A DNA stretch of 64,000 nucleotides from positions 372,001-436,000 of the forward strand of contig NZ_JABBNT010000001.1 of NCBI RefSeq assembly GCF_012926505.1, read 5' to 3'. Origin of the DNA: Pacificispira spongiicola. Lineage in GTDB: Bacteria; Pseudomonadota; Alphaproteobacteria; UBA8366; Aestuariispiraceae. The notes under the pieces were generated by a model. The model saw only the letters and a program-made list of their open reading frames with translations, did not search any database and had not been told where the DNA came from. The translations under genes and the position numbers were made by a program. Numbering within the stretch: position 1 is the first letter of the stretch; each line of letters starts with the position of its first letter. This document shows, one piece after another, positions 56,033-64,000 of this stretch.

Positions 56033-57760
56033 CTACTCCGCCGCTTTCGGCTTCACGGGCGGGCGCCCGCGTGCACCGGCGCCCCAATCCTTGGAAGCCC
56101 CGGCGGGTTCCTTGGACAGGGAGGTTACCGTCGGCTTCGGCTTCGCGTCCAGATCGACCATGATCTGCGCACCCTTGATGATCTGCGGATCATGGGACGA
56201 AATGACGATCGTCCGCCCGGCGCGGGCAAGCTGGATCAGCGATTCATAGACCTGACGCACACCTTCATCGTCCATGCCTTCGGTCGGTTCGTCGAACAGG
56301 ACGACCCGCCCGCCGGACGCCATCGCACGAGCCACCGCCAGCCGCCGCCGAACACCGCGCGCCAGGGTCAGACCGTCGCCGGTAATACGCGTATCCAACC
56401 CATTCGGCGTTTCATGGACGAAACGCGCCGCGCCGCTGCGTTCCAGCAAGGCCTCCAGCGCTTCGTCCGACAGGTCGGGGTTCAGCATCTTCAAATTGTC
56501 GCGGATCGTCGTGTTGAAGAAGGTCGGTTCCTGCGGCAGATAGACAAGCTGCTTGCGCCACCATCCCGGCACGATCTGGCGCAGATCGACGCCGTCCGCC
56601 AGGATTTGCCCCCGGTCCGGACCGATAAGCCCCGCCATCATCCGCATCAGCGTCGTCTTGCCCGCGCCGTTTCGCCCGACAAGGGCCACGACCTGTCCCG
56701 GCTCGATCTTCACCGTCAATTCCTCGAACAAGGGACCGGGCGCCCCCGGCGGCGTGAAACTGACGTCCCGGAGTTCAAGCGCCCCGGAATATTCGCGCAG
56801 CGCGGCGCCCTCGCCCCGTTCCACCGACAAGGCGCTCAAACCGCGGACCCGATCGAGGGCCTGTCTGGATTTCACCAGGGCTTCCGACAATTGGGCGAAG
56901 CGGGTGATCGGCTGTAGCGCCCGCGCCGCCAGCAGGTTCGCACCGATCATCATGCTGACATCAAGCTCGCCTTTGACGACCAGTGTCGCACCGACGCCGA
57001 TCACAGCCGCGCCCATCAATCCCTGGGCGCTTTGCGTCATCGACTGAACGACGCCTTGCCGCCGCGCGAGGCTGCGCCGTAGCGATTGCACCGCCGTCAA
57101 ATTGGCCGACCAATCCCCGATCAGCTTTTGCGCGGCGCCGAAGGCCCGCACGCTTTCCGCCGCGGTCGATGTCGTCCCGATCAACCCATGCCCCACGGAC
57201 TGATGTTCCGCCAGTTTCCGGGTAAAGGGGCGCACCGCCATTTGGTTCAAGACCCCGACCGTCGCCACAAAAATCAGGAAGGCGAGCACGATACCGGCCA
57301 GCATGGGACTGAACAGATAGATCGCCCCGACATAGATGATGCTGAAGGGAAGATCGAACAATGCGGTCAGGTTCGGCGCGGAAAAGCCGCTTTCCACCTG
57401 TTCGACGCTTGAGACCGCTTCGCGACGTTCGCCCGGCGCCAGCTTGTTCAAATCGCCCAATTGCGCGGTCGCCAGGATACCGAAGGCACCGATCCCCAGT
57501 TCGTGATCCGGGCGCCCCGAGACGACGGCCGCCAATTTCATACGGCTCCACCGGAAGCCGAATTCGAAGACGATGGCCAGAATCACGCCGACCGTCAGCG
57601 TGGCGAGCGTCGCATCGACGCCATAGGAGACGTAACGCTTCAGAACCTGAATGACGTAGAGCGAGGAGGCGAGCCCCAGGATGTTCGCGAATAGCGAGGC
57701 AACGAACATCAGAACCGCCGGTCCCGGCCTCTGCCTGAGCCTGGCCCAAAGTTCGTTCAT
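56033..57760 (-). CDS. Type I secretion ABC transporter (PrtD/LapB-like)
   Basis: A 575-residue ABC exporter. The N-terminal 330 residues hold the six-helix membrane domain (LMFVASLFANILGLASSLYVIQVL is the first). The nucleotide domain has Walker A ALVGRNGAGKTTLM, Q-loop YLPQEP, Walker B VVLFDEPTEGMDD and H-loop ISSHD. There is no N-terminal C39 peptidase-like domain. The signature is LARGVRRRLAVARAM in place of the usual LSGGQxQR, and the D-loop is EGMDD rather than SALD; both are unusual but may be shared by a subfamily. I use the Met at 57760; one five codons earlier is possible. It exports the giant protein encoded at the end of the locus. Confidence 0.92.
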   Translation of the reverse strand: MNELWARLRQRPGPAVLMFVASLFANILGLASSLYVIQVLKRYVSYGVDATLATLTVGVILAIVFEFGFRWSRMKLAAVVSGRPDHELGIGAFGILATAQLGDLNKLAPGERREAVSSVEQVESGFSAPNLTALFDLPFSIIYVGAIYLFSPMLAGIVLAFLIFVATVGVLNQMAVRPFTRKLAEHQSVGHGLIGTTSTAAESVRAFGAAQKLIGDWSANLTAVQSLRRSLARRQGVVQSMTQSAQGLMGAAVIGVGATLVVKGELDVSMMIGANLLAARALQPITRFAQLSEALVKSRQALDRVRGLSALSVERGEGAALREYSGALELRDVSFTPPGAPGPLFEELTVKIEPGQVVALVGRNGAGKTTLMRMMAGLIGPDRGQILADGVDLRQIVPGWWRKQLVYLPQEPTFFNTTIRDNLKMLNPDLSDEALEALLERSGAARFVHETPNGLDTRITGDGLTLARGVRRRLAVARAMASGGRVVLFDEPTEGMDDEGVRQVYESLIQLARAGRTIVISSHDPQIIKGAQIMVDLDAKPKPTVTSLSKEPAGASKDWGAGARGRPPVKPKAAE

Positions 57761-57850
57761 GCCGCCTCCCGTCACCTATCGGCCGTGCGATCCGGGCAAA
57801 CCGAACCGCACACCGCGCCCACGCTTATGACCACGCCTACAACTACGGAG

Positions 57851-59692
57851 TTATTGTGCCCATTGGAAGAGCGGGTTGTCGAGTTCCCCATCACCTTGGC
57901 CGTTTCCGCCTTCGGATTGCGGCGCGGTTTCATCAACTGCACCGGTCGGTTCTTCCCCACGAGCCGGGGCGGAAGGCGGTTCCGGACGCGGCGGCGCATC
58001 GAAGCTCGGCGGCGCCAGGAGACTATCGCGCAGAACGTCGCCGTCTTGTGGGGACGGTTCCGCCTCCACACCCAAATCCGGCGAGGGCACCGGTTCCGCC
58101 GCTGCGGGCGGTTCGGCCGGTTCAAGTGTTGAGACGGGCGGTGCGCCCGGCGGAGACGCACCCGGCGGCGGCGTGATCGTCGTCGTACCATCCCCGGTCT
58201 GCGACGGATCCAGGATCAGCGACGACGGGTCCAGCGTTTCCCCCAAACCGGTCGGCGATTGCAGCAATTGCATCGCCGGGTCCGGCCCGGCACCCCACAA
58301 CCCGCTGATCGGCTCCAGCATTTCGCTGCGGTCCTTGCGCGGCACCGTCAGGATGATGTCGTATTCCAATGCGCCGGATGCCGCGAGAAGTTCGACGATC
58401 GCCAACAAGACCTCCGCTTCCGCCGACACCGCATCGCTTTGCGCGTTGATCAGGGAGGTTTCCCCGGCCAGCACGTCGATCAACGACCGTTGTCCCAGGC
58501 TGCGTTCCTGAATGGCGACATCCAGAAACGCCTTCGCGATACCCGCCTGATCGAACAGGTGACCGGATCGCAATTGCGCGGTCTCCAACTGTTTCCAGGC
58601 GTTGCGCACGCGCTCTTCGACGGTGCGTTCCAAATCCGCCATGGTGCGGTTGGACGCGACGACGTCCGATTGCGCCGCACGCAGCGTGTTGATCGCGGTG
58701 AACCCGAGATTGAAGGGGAAGCTGAGTTCCAGCTTGATCGAGGATTCGATCTTGCGGCCGATCACCCCCGCGTCGTTTTTCGTCATCGTCCGATCCGCGA
58801 CGATTTCGAAGGTCGGGAAGAAGTCGCCCTGCTTGCTGGCGATGCGATCCTGATTGGCCAGGGAAATGTCGATACTGGCCAATCGGATGTCCGGGTTCCC
58901 CTTGAAGGCCAGGATCAGCGCTTCGTCCAGGCTGGTCGGCATTGCGGACCGGTCGATATCGATCCCCGGCAGTTCATCCATTGCGGTCGGCACGTCGCCG
59001 AATACGGCGCGATAGCGGTTCAATGCGATTTCCAGGCCGCCCTGCGCGTCCACCAGGCGGGCTTGCGCGCCCGCCAATTGCGTCTTCGCCTGCAACAGGT
59101 CGGTCGACAGGCCGGATCCGGCTTCGATCCGGGCTTCTTCCAAACCGGTCTGGCGGCGAATATTTTCAACGGACCGTTCCGCGAAGACCAGGACATCGGC
59201 GCTGCGCAGCAGGTTGATATAGGCCGCCAGCGCTTCCGCGATCAAATTCTGCCGCGTCTGAACCAGAGAGATTTCCGACTGTACGTGTTCCAACCGCGCC
59301 CGTTCGATCGTCGCGTTGGTCGCCCCGAAATCCCAAAGAAGCTGCGAGATTTCCGCAGAGACTTCCTGCGCCGGTTCAATCAACCCGTTCTGTTGGGAGC
59401 GTTCGAGCTTATAGCGTTCAACATTGGCGGTAAGGTCCAAGGACGGATACCAAGCACCAAGCGATTCATAAGACCGTTGTCGCGCCGCCTCCACCCGCGC
59501 CTGACTGGCGAGCACGCGGTCATGGGTTTCGACGACTTCGGAAATCAGCGTTTCAAGGGCCCCGCCGGATGCCGGATTGACCGGTCCTTCGCCAACCGGG
59601 GCCGCGTTATCCTGCGCGCGCACGCCGAAAGTCCCGCCGAAGCAGGTTGCCGCGCAAATCGCGGCGACTTTCAGGATGCGCATCTTCCCCAT
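57851..59692 (-). CDS. TolC-family outer membrane channel with long C-terminal tail
   Basis: A 613-residue protein. A signal peptide (MRILKVAAICAATCFGGTFGVRA) is followed by a TolC/PrtF-like domain to about residue 445: two repeats of coiled-coil and strand segments, with SYESLGAWYPSLDLTANVERY and SLANQDRIASKQGDFFPTFEIVADRT as the paired beta-strand motifs and an RNAWKQLETAQLRSGHL helical segment. TolC proteins are usually about 450 residues; here a further 165-residue Pro/Glu/Gly-rich tail (ITPPPGASPPGAPP and similar) follows, ending in LDNPLFQWAQ. It forms the outer-membrane exit for the adhesin. The gene is first in the T1SS operon. Confidence 0.9.
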   Translation of the reverse strand: MGKMRILKVAAICAATCFGGTFGVRAQDNAAPVGEGPVNPASGGALETLISEVVETHDRVLASQARVEAARQRSYESLGAWYPSLDLTANVERYKLERSQQNGLIEPAQEVSAEISQLLWDFGATNATIERARLEHVQSEISLVQTRQNLIAEALAAYINLLRSADVLVFAERSVENIRRQTGLEEARIEAGSGLSTDLLQAKTQLAGAQARLVDAQGGLEIALNRYRAVFGDVPTAMDELPGIDIDRSAMPTSLDEALILAFKGNPDIRLASIDISLANQDRIASKQGDFFPTFEIVADRTMTKNDAGVIGRKIESSIKLELSFPFNLGFTAINTLRAAQSDVVASNRTMADLERTVEERVRNAWKQLETAQLRSGHLFDQAGIAKAFLDVAIQERSLGQRSLIDVLAGETSLINAQSDAVSAEAEVLLAIVELLAASGALEYDIILTVPRKDRSEMLEPISGLWGAGPDPAMQLLQSPTGLGETLDPSSLILDPSQTGDGTTTITPPPGASPPGAPPVSTLEPAEPPAAAEPVPSPDLGVEAEPSPQDGDVLRDSLLAPPSFDAPPRPEPPSAPARGEEPTGAVDETAPQSEGGNGQGDGELDNPLFQWAQ

Positions 59693-59963
59693 ATCGTTCG
59701 ACCCTATGAGCCCCGGCCTAACAACCGACCGGCGGCCCGGACCTGAGTGGAAGACCCGATGCGATGTCTCGATTGATCAGAATCGCCCCCTCTTACCTCG
59801 TTCTATCCAATTGCACGCGCTGGAGCCAGCCTTCGCGCCGTGAAATCGATAAATTCCGGACTTTACCGAAACGATCGTCCCCAAGGTGGTGGCAAGGCTG
59901 CCCCATACTCTCTATCTTACGATTCCATGGTTCTTGTGAATCCCCTTTCGATTGGCGGGTGTG

Positions 59964-61712
59964 ATGAAAAGTGGAATTGGTGTCTCTGTTCGGACTTTCG
60001 GCGCGATTGTCGGAACCGCCTGCGCAATCCTTGCCGCGGTCCCCGTCCATTCGTCTGCGGACCAGACCAGCGAAGACACCGTTCTGGCCGCACCGTCGGA
60101 AACGGATGCATTCTACGGCGCCTATATGGGCGCGAAGCACGCTGAAATCGTCGCGGATTTCAGCCGCGCCGCCGATCTCCTCGATCAAGTTCTGGAAAAC
60201 CGCCCGGACGACCCGCTGCTGCAACGGCGCGGCATGCTGGCCAATCTGCATGCCGGTCGGATTGAACGCGCGGTAGACCTCGCCCGGCCACAAATCGCCG
60301 TCTATCCCAGCGAGGTGGACATCGCTGCCATCACGCTTGCCGCCGCTGCCATGAAACGGGGCGATTGGGAACGTGCGGTTTCCATCCTTGAACCGGAACG
60401 CCGCATCGCCCTGGCGCGGTTTTCCGCGCCCGTCATCGCGGCCTGGGCGGAACGGGGACGCGACGCGACCGACGCCGCGATCGAAAGATTGGCACCGCTG
60501 CGCGCGGAAAAGGAACTGCCGGACCTGCATGACTTCCATGCGGGCGTAATCTTTCTGGACGCCGGCCGTAACGAGGAAGCGGATGCGATATTATCGCCGC
60601 ATGTCGAAAACCTGGAATCCGCCACGATCGGCATTGTCCGCGCCGCCGCCCGTGCGAAACTGGCCCTGGGCGAGAAGGACGCGGCGGAAGAACTGCTGAC
60701 CAGTTACAACGCGCTGCATGAAGGCGTTTCGCTGATCGAGCAGGATCTATCGGAACTGGACGAAACCGGTAAACTGACGCCGTTAATCGACGGCCCCTTG
60801 GCCGGCGCGGCGGACGCCTTGGTCAATCTGGGACTTCAGGTTCGCCATCAGGCCCCGTTGATCGGACTGCGCTATGCGCGATTGGCGGTCTATCTGGACC
60901 AAAAGAACGATCTGGGCCGCATGATCGTCGCGGCCATATTGGAAAGCTTCTCGCGCAACGACGAGGCGATTGCCGAACTGCGCGAAATTCCGGCGGACTC
61001 TCATTACGGCTGGGACGCCCGCATGGAAATCGGCGACAACCTGATGCAGTTGAAACGCGACGACGAGGCGATCGAGCATTTCGAGGAAATGGCGGACGAA
61101 CGCCCCGACGATATCGAGGCGTTGGAACAACTGGGCTTCCTGATGCGGGCGCGCGACCGCTTCGCCGAGGGCACGGAATATTACGACCGCGCCCTGGACC
61201 GCGTGAAGACCGTAGAGCCGCGCCATTGGACGCTGTTCTACAATCGCGGCATTACACTGGAACGCACCGACCGCTGGGAAGAGGCCGAAGAGGACCTGAA
61301 GAAAGCGCTGGAACTTAATCCCGACGAACCCTTCGTGCTGAATTATCTGGGGTATACATGGGTCGACAAGGGCATCCATGTCGAAGAAGGCATGGACATG
61401 ATCCGCAAGGCCGTCGATCAGCGCCGCAACAACGGCTTCATCGTCGACAGTCTGGGCTGGGCCTATTATCGGCTGGGTCAGTATGACGAGGCCGTAGTTC
61501 AACTGGAACGCGCCATGCAGCTACGCCCGGAAAACGGTGTGATCGCCGATCATCTGGGCGATGCCTATTGGCGCGTCGGTCGTCGGACCGAAGCCCGTTA
61601 CCAATGGACCCATGCGCTGGATCTGGAAGATGTCGACGACGATCTGCGAGAGGCCATCGAAAGCAAACTCAAATCCGGACTCGACGCCGTCGAGTCCGCC
61701 GCCAAGGAATGA
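59964..61712 (+). CDS. Exported TPR-repeat protein
   Basis: A 582-residue protein with an N-terminal signal (VRTFGAIVGTACAILAAVPVHSSA) and then about ten TPR-like helical repeats, most obvious at the C-terminal half: WTLFYNRGITLERTDRWEEAEEDLKKALELNPDEPFVLNYLGYTWVDKG, and GQYDEAVVQLERAMQLRPENGVIADHLGDAYWRVGR (motifs GYTWVDKG and HLGDAYWRVGR). This is the standard TPR gene found directly upstream of ispE in alphaproteobacteria. It probably acts as a periplasmic scaffold; no partner is known. I use the ATG at 59964; GTG at 59961 is also possible. The stop overlaps the ispE start (ATGA). Confidence 0.85.
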   Translation: MKSGIGVSVRTFGAIVGTACAILAAVPVHSSADQTSEDTVLAAPSETDAFYGAYMGAKHAEIVADFSRAADLLDQVLENRPDDPLLQRRGMLANLHAGRIERAVDLARPQIAVYPSEVDIAAITLAAAAMKRGDWERAVSILEPERRIALARFSAPVIAAWAERGRDATDAAIERLAPLRAEKELPDLHDFHAGVIFLDAGRNEEADAILSPHVENLESATIGIVRAAARAKLALGEKDAAEELLTSYNALHEGVSLIEQDLSELDETGKLTPLIDGPLAGAADALVNLGLQVRHQAPLIGLRYARLAVYLDQKNDLGRMIVAAILESFSRNDEAIAELREIPADSHYGWDARMEIGDNLMQLKRDDEAIEHFEEMADERPDDIEALEQLGFLMRARDRFAEGTEYYDRALDRVKTVEPRHWTLFYNRGITLERTDRWEEAEEDLKKALELNPDEPFVLNYLGYTWVDKGIHVEEGMDMIRKAVDQRRNNGFIVDSLGWAYYRLGQYDEAVVQLERAMQLRPENGVIADHLGDAYWRVGRRTEARYQWTHALDLEDVDDDLREAIESKLKSGLDAVESAAKE

Positions 61713-62590
61713 CCGGACCGACATTCACGATGCTGGCCCCGGCGAAGGTTAATCTGAGCCTGCGGATCACCGGACGGCGGGCGGACGGCTACCACCTGTT
61801 GGACAGCCTCGTCGCCTTCACCGATTTCGGCGACCGCCTGTCCGTCTCGCCAAGCAATGACATCACGTTCAGCATCACCGGCCCCTTCGCGGGTATCGTT
61901 CCCGCCGATGCGTCAAACCTTGTGGTGAAAGCCGCCGAGGCCTTGGCCGATCGCTTTGATATCCCGGCAGGTTTGGGCGCGTCCCTGACTCTTTCGAAGG
62001 AATTGCCCGCTGCTGGCGGCATCGGCGGCGGCAGCGCCGATGCGGCGTCGGCTCTGCGATTGCTCTGCGATTTATGGGACATCGATCCCGACCACCCGGC
62101 CCTGCCGGGCGTCGCCCTGTCCTTGGGCGCGGATATTCCCGTCTGCCTGCGGGGGCGGGCCTGTCGCATGTCGGGGATCGGGGAAACGCTCTCGCCGATC
62201 CCGCCGCTACCGTCACTCGGTATCGTGCTGGTCAATCCCGGCGCGCCCTGCCCGACCCCGGCGGTATTCAAGGCGCGTGTCGGATCGTTCTCCCCCGCCG
62301 CATCGTCCATTCCTGACGCTTGGGACAGAGAAACAGTATTGGCCTTCCTCGCCGACGAACCGAACGACCTGACCGATGCCGCCGTTACGGTCTGTCCGGA
62401 AATCAAAACAATCCTGACGGCCTTCAGCACCCTTCCCTCCTGCCGATTGGCGCGCATGTCGGGCAGTGGCGCGACCTGTTTCGGCTTGTTCGACACAGCA
62501 GACTCCGCACAGGCTGCGGCGACAGCATTGGCCCGTGATCCTGCGGTCCCGGATGCTTGGTGGATCAAGGCAGGGCAATTAGTCTCCTGA
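61709..62590 (+). CDS. ispE: 4-diphosphocytidyl-2-C-methyl-D-erythritol kinase
   Basis: A 293-residue GHMP kinase of the methylerythritol phosphate pathway to isoprenoids. It has the N-terminal APAKVNLSLRITGRRADGYHLLDSLV, the ATP-binding loop ELPAAGGIGGGSADAASALRLL and the C-terminal RMSGSGATCFGLF. It is of standard length. The ATG overlaps the TPR stop by four bases and AAGG sits directly upstream, within the end of the TPR gene, so the two are translationally coupled. The frame is also open further upstream to 61568, but that part overlaps the TPR gene and is not family sequence. Confidence 0.96.
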   Translation: MTGPTFTMLAPAKVNLSLRITGRRADGYHLLDSLVAFTDFGDRLSVSPSNDITFSITGPFAGIVPADASNLVVKAAEALADRFDIPAGLGASLTLSKELPAAGGIGGGSADAASALRLLCDLWDIDPDHPALPGVALSLGADIPVCLRGRACRMSGIGETLSPIPPLPSLGIVLVNPGAPCPTPAVFKARVGSFSPAASSIPDAWDRETVLAFLADEPNDLTDAAVTVCPEIKTILTAFSTLPSCRLARMSGSGATCFGLFDTADSAQAAATALARDPAVPDAWWIKAGQLVS

Positions 62591-62666
62591 CATTTGTTCC
62601 TCTTTTATATCTTGATTGTTTTTCTAATGTTCCTATTATCTCGCCTCCACACCGAAGGAGGCAACA

Positions 62667-63707
62667 ATGACCCATGCACAGGAAACACCGGTATTCGCGC
62701 GCCGCGCCGCCCCTGGCTGCCAGTCCGTTCGGGGCCGCCTCGTTGAATCGATGCAGCGCCGCCTGACCGACGGCGGTTATACCGTGAACGGGATCGACGG
62801 TATTTTCGGCGCCGGGTCGGAACGCGGCTTGAAGGCCTTTCAGGCGGATGCCGGGCTGCCGCCCAGCGGCGTGCTGGACGGAGTAAGCTGGTCCTGCCTG
62901 TTCCCGGAACACCCCGTACCGGAAACCTTCGATCTGTGCCTCGCCCTCACCGGCACTTTCGAAGGTCACGGCTATGGTCTGGCCGTCGGCAACTTCGATG
63001 GCGCGGGCGTAACCTGGGGGATCATCGGATTCACCCTGGCCTCCGGCGAATTGGCGACGGTCCTGGGCGATATCGAGGCCCGTGCACCGGGCAGCCTGTC
63101 CCGCGCCTTCGGCGGACTGACCGACGAATTGCGGCGTGTTCTGGGATCGGATCGCGCGCGCCGGATCGCTTGGGCGGATTCCATCAGCCTGGGCGCCCGC
63201 AAATACCGTTTGCGCGAAGACTGGGCGCGCGGCTTCGCCCGATTGGGGGCGACGGAACCGGCCCAGGCCGTTCAATCCGCCCGCGCCCGCGAAAAATTTT
63301 GGCGCATCGCGGTCCGGGATGCGGAACGGTTCGGCCTGACCGGCCCGCTGGGCCATGCGCTGTGCTTCGACATCGCGGTGCAGAACGGCGGCATCAACGA
63401 GATCGCGGAAATTCGCGCCGCATTCGATGCGGAAGCACATCTGGATCAACGCCGACGCCGGGAAATCGTCGCGGAAAAGGTCGCCATGGGATCGCGCGAA
63501 AAATACCGACAGGACGTGCTGAACCGGAAGCGCTGCCTCGCGCTCGGTTCCGGTACGGTGCATGGCAGCCGCTACACGCTCGCCGATTGGGGGCTGTCAG
63601 ACGACGACACGGAGGCTGAAACCGCCCTGCCGTCCGACCTAGCGCTTATGCCAACAGGCGGTCTTCGAACGGGTAGCGGGTCAAGTTTTCGTAACCCGTC
63701 TCCGTGA
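62667..63707 (+). CDS. Peptidoglycan-binding / GH46-like hydrolase
   Basis: A 346-residue protein. Residues about 22-75 form a PG_binding_1 domain (LVESMQRRLTDGGYTVNGIDGIFGAGSERGLKAFQADAGLPPSGVLD, pattern only). The rest is lysozyme-like: LTGTFEGHGYGLAVGNFDGAGVTWGIIGFTLASGEL aligns with the chitosanase GH46 active-site region, giving Glu99 and Asp111 as likely catalytic residues, followed by helices with QNGG. There is no N-terminal signal peptide visible. GAAGGAGG lies 6 bases before the ATG, after an AT-rich upstream stretch. The final 62 bases overlap the convergent M24 gene. Cell-wall or chitosan hydrolysis is inferred. Confidence 0.7.
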   Translation: MTHAQETPVFARRAAPGCQSVRGRLVESMQRRLTDGGYTVNGIDGIFGAGSERGLKAFQADAGLPPSGVLDGVSWSCLFPEHPVPETFDLCLALTGTFEGHGYGLAVGNFDGAGVTWGIIGFTLASGELATVLGDIEARAPGSLSRAFGGLTDELRRVLGSDRARRIAWADSISLGARKYRLREDWARGFARLGATEPAQAVQSARAREKFWRIAVRDAERFGLTGPLGHALCFDIAVQNGGINEIAEIRAAFDAEAHLDQRRRREIVAEKVAMGSREKYRQDVLNRKRCLALGSGTVHGSRYTLADWGLSDDDTEAETALPSDLALMPTGGLRTGSGSSFRNPSP

Positions 63708-64000
63708 TCGCGACCTGGTCTTCCAGCTTCACGCCGCACGGTCCGCCGACAGAACCGACATAGGCTTCGACGCAAACGACCATACCCGGCACCAGTTCAC
63801 CGTCATAGCCGACGGACTCCCAATCCTCGGGATAGACCACTGCCGGGTATTCGTCGCACAGGCCGACACCGTGATACATGACGCTATAGCGCCGTTCCCG
63901 GAATTTTTCCGGCAGGGGTTTCGCGCCTTCCGTCAATTCGCGGAAGGACACGCCCGGCTTCAGCAACTGCATATTGTTCTGAATCTGGTCATGGGCGACC
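63646..64000 (-). CDS. M24 family metallopeptidase (Xaa-Pro dipeptidase-like), 5' partial
   Basis: The C-terminal 118 residues of a protein that continues past the right edge. It has the late metal-ligand motifs of the pita-bread fold: MYHGVGLCDEYPAVVYPED (His and Glu region), VPGMVVCVEAYVGS (Glu ligand) and GGPCGVKLEDQVAITETGYENLT (final Glu ligand in KLED). These match Xaa-Pro aminopeptidases, prolidases and creatinase-type relatives; the defining N-terminal part is missing, so the substrate is not assigned. It is convergent with the GH46-like gene and overlaps it by 62 bases. Confidence 0.85.
   Translation of the reverse strand, partial: VAHDQIQNNMQLLKPGVSFRELTEGAKPLPEKFRERRYSVMYHGVGLCDEYPAVVYPEDWESVGYDGELVPGMVVCVEAYVGSVGGPCGVKLEDQVAITETGYENLTRYPFEDRLLA

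Overview
The window is a dense, high-GC chromosomal segment of an alphaproteobacterium, most likely of Rhodospirillales type. The evidence is a CcrM-type GANTC methyltransferase next to rnhB, a usg gene, the order mutY - DUF721 - dsbA-like - smc, DUF1127/DUF4169/DUF4170 small proteins and a CIRCE-controlled groESL. I see no rRNA, tRNA, insertion sequence, prophage or CRISPR array. The genus cannot be fixed from sequence alone.

Layout. 1-3.3 kb: end of a class II amidotransferase, usg, CIRCE + groES-groEL with a strong terminator. 3.3-11.8 kb: DUF2325 coiled-coil protein, TetR-like regulator, AsmA-family protein, DUF4169, GcvA-type LysR opposite a DUF1127 protein, FAD-linked oxidase, DUF2062 membrane protein. 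11.8-18.5 kb: a tightly overlapped thiamin salvage/transport operon under a TPP riboswitch (thiM-thiE-thiD-TRAP binding protein-ThiZ/X/Y-like ABC transporter-tenA). 18.5-20.2 kb: oxidoreductase and TetR regulator around a double palindromic operator. 20.2-23.6 kb: ccrM, rnhB, cation/proton antiporter. 23.7-32.5 kb: leuA with a leucine-rich leader peptide, mutY, DUF721, DsbA-like protein, smc and a small conserved protein. 32.6-43 kb: radical SAM protein, cyclotransferase-like protein, duplicated DUF4170 protein, UbiD, TPR-methyltransferase, msrA, a small XRE regulator with three evenly spaced palindromes, sorbosone-dehydrogenase-like protein, pgk, methyltransferase. 43-46.2 kb: a very large sensor-channel fusion (periplasmic binding domain plus MscS). 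46.3-59.7 kb: a type I secretion locus (TolC-like, ABC, HlyD) with a 2753-residue repeat-rich surface protein. 60-64 kb: TPR protein, ispE, a peptidoglycan-binding/GH46-like protein and the end of an M24 peptidase.

The most notable signals are regulatory and architectural. There are two dense clusters of CcrM sites (GANTC), one in the ccrM leader (7 sites in 92 bp) and one just upstream of smc (8 sites in 88 bp). Upstream of leuA there is a leader peptide with 9 Leu in 20 residues. Three perfect 15-bp palindromes at exact 31-bp spacing lie between an XRE gene and an unknown small gene. A PBP-MscS fusion carries a middle region that resembles a ligand-gated-channel beta-sandwich. A TRAP-type binding protein without membrane partners sits inside the thiamin operon. 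The giant adhesin has a novel-looking N-terminal repeat and a seven-unit propeller-like block but no RTX nonapeptides that I can see.
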